Source of the DNA: Marisa cornuarietis
Taxonomy: Eukaryota; Mollusca; Gastropoda; Architaenioglossa; Ampullariidae
DNA length: 64,000 nt
Direction of reading: 5' to 3'
Assembly: GCA_004794655.1 (NCBI GenBank)
Contig: SMMW01000540.1
Location: 491,001-555,000, forward strand
Numbering within the stretch: the first letter of the stretch is position 1; each line of letters starts with the position of its first letter. The notes under the pieces were generated by a model. The model was not told the DNA's origin, made no database searches, and saw only the letters and a program-made list of their open reading frames with translations. This document shows, piece by piece, positions 56,616-64,000 of the stretch. The position numbers and the translations under genes were made by a program.

Positions 56616-59404
56616 AGACCAGGACGAGAAATCAGATAGGTGCAGGCTAGCAGGGTACTACTTACCTGGGCGGCAGTCTGTAGATGGCACACCCACACAT
56701 CCATGTCAGACTTTCTGGAACAGTCTCTTTGGTGAGCAAAGGTTTCGCTGACACTTGACTAACGAGGACTGTTACAGACCTTTGCACAACCTTGTCTCAT
56801 CCCACTGGTTTTTTGCAAATTTTTCTTTCATATAGAAGACCAAAAGATTTGCTCGGTAAGAAAGCGACGCCTAGCGCTCCGTTGTCAGCAACATGAAGGA
56901 TGTCTTGGAGAGTCAGTGACAAAGTTTTCTCTACAAATCGCTTCACACCAACTTATTTTCACAACTGCGAGTAGACAAAGTCTTTGAGGTATGCTGTCAA
57001 CATACCTGACTTACTGAAACCTGTTCATTTACCAACGATAAAACTATGACACATGACTGTTGTCTTCGTCATCAGGGTTGGATGGAAAACAAATTACAGC
57101 GTCCACTTAGAACTCCAAGTGGATATTCACGGTACAAGGATTCACAGAAAGAAAACAGAAACACTTGCCGCCGATTCAGAAAAGACGATGAAATGCAAAA
57201 CACAAGAGACGATGTGTGTCTTCCCGAAAGTCTCCAGGCTCCTTCCGGCGTATCACGTGGTCAGTCCGGCGTGAGCACTGATCATACGCGCGTCATGCAG
57301 CTGGGCCCAGTTCTGAGCAATGAGAGAGAGATACCTGATGCTGAAGATCGTTGACGTTGTAGATACCAGACGCTGGAGGGCTTGAGGAGTTAACAACGTA
57401 GGTGACGTTGCACAGGGACGAGAAGTAAACACCCGCCGAGGGTTTCATGTGCCTGTCACTTGTCCTCTTTTTCCCAGTCACGTGACAGGCATGGCAGAGA
57501 GAGAGAGAGACAACATTATCAATACGTGTAATCAATTTTACCATAACCACTCTACCTACTCCTTCCACCCTCCTCCCCTTCCACACACACATCCCACATC
57601 TTCCTTCATTCCAAGGCTGCAGTAGTCAACTCGGCACGTGATACTCGCGCGTCGTGCTCAAGCCTCAGAAAAAAATCCGACCCGCGTCAGATCGTCTGAG
57701 TGCGATGACGAGAGAAAGACCCTCCGCAAGAATGGATGTTCCTCGCCAGTCTCTTCTTTCCACTTCGCTTGGCGAAGAAATGTCCAGCAGGTCCCAGCCC
57801 TGCAATCCTAGCCATGAAAGTGTTCTTCCAGAATCACACCATCCACAAAAATTAGAACATTTTTTTTCCTTGTTCTCGTGCGTCAATATCAGCGCAGCTA
57901 TTCAGTCGAGGTTTCTTGTGCTATCCTTCTTGCAGCAAACCACACATCTCAACCCCCCACCCACTCTTGCTTCCCCCCCCCCTCCGTCTTATCCAGCGCC
58001 AATTTACAGTGGAACCTGTCCACGTTTTCGCCGAGTTCGATTTTTCTTACTCATGGAGCTTCGTACCTCAGTAAACGACAACCCTCTCGTGTTCACTACT
58101 TCTGGTCTTCAGCATGAAGGACAGGAAGACAGAATCGACAGACCGTAAGAGTTAGGTGGGGTGGTGGGTGGAATTCAGATGGAACTGGAGTAACGGCAAG
58201 CAGCCTTGAACCCCCTAACCCACTGGGGGTGTATTGCGCCGATCGCAAATCAATTCCTCCTGCCCCAAATTTAGAGAGTGGGTTCCTCTGATGCCCAATG
58301 AATCAACAGTCTGGGCGAGAGAGAGGGTGGCATTGCTGTAGTTCAGCGGTTGGTAAAAAAAACCAGAAAGACTTTTTTTGACATGTTAACAGTATTTAGT
58401 CTGAAGTGCTGCTGTAGACTGTTTGTAATTTTGTTGTTAGATATTTTACATGACTTGCATCACTTTTGCTGTAGAGCCAAACTCCCTGGTGATAACCTCT
58501 AGGCTACATTAACTCAGTGTTTCCTGCGTCTGTGGACTACATTATTTTTAAGCAGATTTTTTTATAGATCCGTTCATCAATACTTCACTAATTTAATGTT
58601 TGTTTTGAATATAAATAAAAAAAACCAGCTGTCTCTAAATTCCAAGCATCCCACCATGAAGCCAATAAGCTGAATTAATTCAGTTTTGGGTGGGCGAGGA
58701 AGATGATGAACACACAGGCCTGTCAACATGCGTGACGTCTGCTCTGTGTGGCTTAGAAGTAAGCGGCCATCAGGAATAAAAAAAACAGGTATTATTTTTA
58801 GACATTCATTGTTATGCATAGAAAAATACGATATTTTCCGGGCACAAATGTCCTCGGATGCTCCTCGTTAAACGATGCCAGCTCGCCCATTGGCTGTAGC
58901 CCTGTCATGTGATCTCAGCTCCTCCATCATGTGTAGCCATCACGTATGATCGCAAACTCTCCCGTTGGCTGTAGGCCTCATGGCGTGAGAGAAAATAAAT
59001 AAAGAAGTAAAAACAACATGTGTTGAGTATTTAACATTTAACCCCGGCTTATGAACTTCGTTGAAAGACAACAGACAATGAAAGACAGAATATACATCCA
59101 AACAAACAAAGCTTGTGCAACAAATTCATAACCGCAGGTCCGTGTAATCGCTAACAGCATCTGCCATGCGCACAGCTTGTCGTCCTCGGACACCCAGGTC
59201 ACGTGAGAACTGACGTCCCAGCAACGGCGTGCGCCATGGCCCGTCAGCCTTATCTCTGGACGACTGTCGAGGGCCATCCTGTCTTGTCGCGCTGTGCTGA
59301 CAACGCCACTTCTCCCATGAGCGCCAGCTTTCATCCAGCGGCTTGTGATTTACAGCTCCAGCTTCCTGGTTGTAATGATGATGACGACCGCGATAACGAC
59401 CTTC

Positions 59405-59405
59405 T

Positions 59406-59481
<76 letters not shown>
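59405..59481 (+). repeat. (ATG)n microsatellite
   Basis: About 25 ATG/GAT units; yields Met, Asp or Ile runs in the shadow frames. Confidence 0.97.
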
Positions 59482-59483
<2 letters not shown>

Positions 59484-60055
59484 GTACATCAATGGTCAAG
59501 CTGTTTAGAAAAAAAACTGAAGGTTGCATCCTCTGTACAGTCACAAGCTGTTGTGAAGCCGACAGACAGGGTGACTCCGCACGTTTGTTTACAGTCTCGT
59601 GGACAAACAGTAGCTTGTAGCGATAACGCACGGAGAGCAGAAAAATCCGCGAATAACAAAATCTAGCAATGTCAGAGAGTTTGAGAAATCCGTTTGCAAC
59701 TGTCGAGCGGTGTATGCTGGTGTGGTCACGTGATCCAGCACGACACTTTGTCGAAGACTGTCCTTCAAGGTACCCTGGCTTACAAACGCGAAGACGTGGA
59801 CTGGTTGTCATGTGCAGGACCTGCTGACTATTGCCATAGACAACCGTGAGTAGCAGCCCTTGTCAGCTGCCGCATCTATCCATCTTTGTTGCTTTCATCC
59901 TTTATGTACTAAGCATCTGACGCGTCACGACGAACAATAAACGCGAGCTTATCTTGTGGAGCAGCGGTCGTTCCAGCAAGAAGTATAATTCTCCTGAACA
60001 TGTTCAGGAAATACGCAGGCTTTGCACCACATGACTGAGGAAGTATCCTAGACTG

Positions 60056-60699
60056 ACATGATAAAAGAGCACATTTCTTTATCTCGAGTAAGGTGTTTAA
60101 GGTTGACATGATAAAAGAGTACACCTCTGTAATGATTATGGAAGTACTCCAGATGTGGGACCTGGTCACGGAGTGCATTTCAATAACATGATTAAAGAAG
60201 AAGTCTAGACGTAAGAGTGACATGATAAAAAAGTACATTTTGAAGTATTATCACAGAAGAACTCTAGACGTGCGTGTGACATGATAAAAGTATATTTTGA
60301 AGTATTATCATGGAAGAACTCTAGTCATGAGAGTGACATGATAAAAGAGTACATCTTGAAGTGTTATCAAGGAAGAAGTCTAGACGAGAGTATGACATGA
60401 TAAAAGAGTACATTTTGAAGTATTATCAAGGAAGTACTCTAGACGTAAGAGTGACATGATAAAAGAGTACATTTTGAAGTATTATCAAGGAAGAAGTCTA
60501 GACCTAAGAGTGACATGATAAAAGAGTACATTTTGAACTATTATCAAGGAAGTACTCTAGACGTGAGTGTGACATGATAAAAGTATATTTTGAACTATTA
60601 TCAAGGAAGAAGTCTAGACGTGAGTGTGACATGATAAAAGTACATTTTGAAGTATTTTCGAGGAAGAACTCTAGACGTGAGTGTGACTTGATAAAAGCC
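60056..60699 (+). repeat. 59-bp minisatellite, about 11 copies
   Basis: Unit GACATGATAAAAGAGTACAT then TTTGAAGTATTATCAAGGAA and GAAGTCTAGACGTAAGAGT. Copies vary in length (some lack AGAG, the first two are more diverged), suggesting an older array than the 35-bp one. Confidence 0.93.
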
Positions 60700-61493
60700 C
60701 CATCATGCAGGATGCCGCAGCGACGACATTCGTTGTTTTCATAGTGCGGCTGAGCACTGTTCACTCTACCTCAGCTGAACGTCCACAAACGCAAACTTGC
60801 GACAAGATTTTGTCAAGGAGAGAAATCGAAGTTTTATAAATTCCTGCTCTACTTCTTAAGCTCTGTATGTTGTTTGTTCAGCTTTAGGCTTTGTTCTAGG
60901 AATTATTGGATTTTCTATTTTATAGAATTTTTCAAATTGCTGTTATGTTATTTTGGGCCATGCTTCTCCTTCTCCATCCTACGCTTACAGGTTGCTCTTC
61001 TTGTTGATGGGGATGAAAAGTATCATGGAAAGCTAATGAAAACTGATCTTTGCCATTCTCTGCTGCGGATGGGATGTCCTGTTCGACCGAAAAATTAAGC
61101 CGAGAGGAAAAAAAACCCTCACCAAAGCCTTTATTTGCGTGCGACCTGCCAACAACGCTGCCAATCTGAATGCCTGCCCGTCCCGCTCCTGATGACATTA
61201 GCCGGCTAATCAATGTGTGCAGGTCACTCCGCCATCTGACCCGCCATACAGACCATGGCACCAACGCCCACGCACGTCCCCTCACTCCAACGTCTGCGAG
61301 ATTCGAAATTATTTCTCCCAAGACGAACGGCAGACATAAAACTTTCAGTCAGTCTAAACACACACATCGTCCTCGTCTTGGAAAAATCTCACTCCTTGAA
61401 AACGGTTTACAAAATATATTATCGTCGCTGACGAAAGTCGATGGCCGATAGTCTTGTGACAGTACACATTCATGGTATCTTCACTGCCTTGCC

Positions 61494-61925
61494 TCTTCCT
61501 GTGCTATCTCTTACAATGTCTTTCCCTGTCCTGTCTCTTTACAATGTCTTGCCCTGTCCTATTTCTTTACAATGTCTTGCCCTGTCCTATCTCGTTACAA
61601 TGTCTTGCCCTGTCCTATCTCTTTACAATGTCTTGCCCTGTCCTATCTCTTTACAATGTCTTGCCCTGTCCTGTCTCTTTACAATGTCTTGCCCTGCCCT
61701 GTCTCTTTACAATGTCTTGCCCTGTTATATCTCTTTACAATGTCTTGCCCTGTCCTGTCTCTTTACAATGTCTTGCCCTGTCCTATCTCTTTACAATTTC
61801 TTGCCCTGTCCTATCTCTTTACAATATCTTGCCCTGCCCTATCTCTTTGCATTGTCTTGCCTGTACTATCTCTTTGCAATATCTTGCCCTGTCCTAGTTC
61901 TTTGCAATGTCTTGCCCTGTCAGTA
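61494..61925 (+). repeat. 28-bp minisatellite, about 15 copies
   Basis: Unit CTTGCCCTGTCCTATCTCTT then TACAATGT. Copies differ at CCTATC/CCTGTC and TACAAT/TGCAAT; divergence increases toward the right end. Confidence 0.95.
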
Positions 61926-63802
61926 TCTTCTTTGGGCTTCCTTATTCATATATTATTTGCAATGGTTCCCCGCTGCCCGTCTCTTATTTGCAATTGATCA
62001 TATTGTCCTTATCAGATTTGCAATATTCGTATTTTGTATACGTTGGCTTGCCTGGTCCTGTCTTGTGTGTAACATAAAACAAACACAAAGCACTTAATTC
62101 AATACAACTCACTCTAAATATTAACCGACAGTAAAAGTAAAGCGTTATTCCATGTGTCATAATATTTACTACATTTTGTCTCATTCTCACAGTGGTAGAT
62201 GCAATATTCGCAAACTGATGCCGGCGGAGCTGATTCCAGCGCATTCTACAAATACGCGCATGAAACACGAAAAGATGAAATTATGGCACATTGACCTTGC
62301 GACCTTTGCACTGGCAGTAATTCGTGTCTGACCTAGAAATCATTCATGCTTACCCGCATCCCCATTCCTCTCCTACCCCCCCCCCCCGGGTTATTTTCCC
62401 TCCCACTTCTTTTCATTTCGCTTGACTTCTTTCCAAGTCCTGTCTCCGCTGTTCACCCAATTCATCATAGCGAGGCTACATGACTTTTGACCTCGCGATG
62501 TCGCTTCCAATGACTGGCGCTGATGGCTGTTCGCCGCCGATTCTGAGTTTTTTTCTTCGGCTTTCTATGCTGTCTCTGTGTTTCGTTTTCCTCCCGACCC
62601 AGCTCTAATCTCCTAGCAAGAGATGACATAAATCAAAACATCTGTTCTCCGTGGTACTAGCCTTTTTATTCCTTTTTTTCTTTTCCCGCGGTCTTTATCC
62701 TAGGACGAGTTTCAAGTCAATAATTTAATTTATTCATAAAATAGAAAGACCTGAAACTTGCACACAAAATGGCTGATTCTTTGGCAAAAGGGTTTGACAC
62801 AACAACCTGTTTGCGTGTAATTGTGACTGCTACGGCCTTCAGGTCTTTCAGTCTCTCTCTCTCTCTCTCCTGTTATGTCCCAGAGATGTATATTGTAGTC
62901 CCTCTGTTTTGTAGTAATGTGATATTTCAGATTCTTTTCCTTATATCGATGGGCATATGTAAAAAAAAAATCTTTTGCTTATTTTATTACCCTCGTAAAT
63001 AAAGATTTGTCGTTTGTTTGTGTCGGTCTGTCTGTTGGTCCTTCTTCTTCTTCTCTCTCTCTCTCTCTTTCTACCCTTTCCCTCCCCTTTCCTCCTCCCT
63101 TTTGCCATTGATTTCCCTCTTGTTGAAACAAGGTGGAGGAATGTGCGAGAACCTACCCACTTTGAAGATTCGCTTTTCGCGGGTATCGATCTGCAGCCAG
63201 CTGGCAGGCCGTCCGCCCAGATTTGATGGCGAACTTGTTGAACCACGGAAACGGAAGTCGCGCTTCTTGCGTGTGCGCATGCTCTGCTCTGCTACGTCAC
63301 GTCAAGGCCACTCCTGGCTAAACTATCTCTGGCACGACACCAGCTCGGCGTAAAAAAAAAAGAAAGAAAAGAAATAAAAACCCTCCTCGGGAGTTGGTTT
63401 TGGAGTCTTATGTTGCCTTTTTAATGAAGTGCTATCTCTGTGCTTGCGAAACTAACTTAAATTAAAGAGTTTGCGAACTTTGTGCAGGAAAAGATGATCT
63501 CAATTAAATAAATCGCGAGCTTTGCCCTCGTGAGGTTAATCTTACAAGCGTATTCAAAGTGTGACATTTGCGTTAGTGAAGCTAATCTTGAATAAAATGC
63601 AAACTTAATATGAAACTAATTTAAAATAAAATTGTGTCTTTGAGCAAGTCGAACTAATTATATTTAGTAAAAGAAAATTACTTTTGATTGGAAATAATTA
63701 ACTTGAAGAGACTGTGCGACATGCACGGGCTCAAAAGTTGAAGTAAGGGATCACCCAGTGAAGACTACCACGTGTCACACGTGCTGTAGCAGTTTTCCAC
63801 CC

Positions 63803-63888
63803 AGTGAGTGAGTGAGTGAGTGAGTGAGTGAGTGAGTGAGTGAGTGAGTGAGTGAGTGAGTGAGTGAGTGAGTGAGTGAGTGAGTGAG
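63803..63888 (+). repeat. (GTGA)n microsatellite
   Basis: About 21 uninterrupted tetranucleotide units. Confidence 0.98.
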
Positions 63889-63961
63889 ACACCTCTAGAA
63901 CTCGGCTGTCATCCAAAGCTATTGAAGAAAATTTAATTTCGTTTTGTAAAATGAAATATGA

Positions 63962-63965
<4 letters not shown>

Positions 63966-64000
<35 letters not shown>
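63966..64000 (+). repeat. (GT)n microsatellite at the window edge
   Basis: At least 17 GT units, continuing past the end of the window. Confidence 0.97.

Larger units (their letters stand above)
50840..64000. other. Stretch without a recognised gene, upstream of TRPC
   Basis: Holds many microsatellites and three minisatellites listed separately. TRPC 5' UTR or N-terminal exons may lie here or beyond. One open segment with a fair donor (near 57332, minus strand) is discussed in the findings, but nothing matches a known protein family by eye. Confidence 0.5.

Noticed and set aside
57053..57274. Plus-strand 73-codon ORF (TNYSVHLELQVDIHG)
   Set aside because: A fair acceptor precedes it, but no donor or neighbour exon fits and no family is recognised.
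61441..62097. 218-codon Leu/Cys-rich ORF resembling a membrane protein
   Set aside because: It is the translation of the 28-bp minisatellite; the same pattern appears in all three frames.

Overview
The window is eukaryotic, intron-rich, AT-leaning genomic DNA full of microsatellites, minisatellites and small transposons. Four protein genes are supported, three of them ion-channel or secreted/unknown genes whose exons join with consistent splice phases. The channel types (a FaNaC/ASIC-like DEG/ENaC channel and a TRPC channel) and the Gly/Ala/Asn-rich Cys-free secreted protein fit a mollusc, probably a gastropod. The species is an inference; no marker gene proves it.

Layout. 316-4345: a pogo/Tigger-like nonautonomous element with TA target sites, split by a LINE that carries an intact 1010-residue endonuclease/reverse-transcriptase ORF on the minus strand. 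5010-8046 (+): seven exons of a DEG/ENaC channel from the extracellular domain to the second membrane helix; the N-terminal exons lie left of the window, so the nested transposons sit in or beside one of its introns, antisense to it. 8047-13740: no gene seen; repeats and one MITE. 13833-18873 (+): a complete nine-exon gene with a TATA box and a two-codon first exon, predicted to encode a 566-residue secreted protein whose mature part lacks cysteine and is nearly free of proline. I did not recognise it as a named family. 20576-23497 (+): a complete six-exon gene for a 397-residue intracellular protein of unknown function with a CRE and an NRF1-like site just upstream of the start codon. 23600-29509: no gene seen.

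29510-50476 (-): a TRPC channel of the TRPC3/6/7-like type, reconstructed as 14 coding exons in phase (931 residues from the chosen ATG), with ankyrin repeats, six-helix pore domain, EWKF TRP box and a C-terminal PDZ-ligand-like end. Its introns carry a 3.4-kb 44-bp minisatellite, a second 28-bp minisatellite, two MITEs and three SINEs with good target-site duplications. 50840-64000: no convincing gene; (GATA)n, several TG/CA arrays and three further minisatellites.

The genes do not form a pathway in any sense shown by the sequence. The recurrent theme is simple repeats lying directly against splice sites in three of the genes. All exon structures were derived by eye from splice consensus, phase and family resemblance, without RNA evidence.
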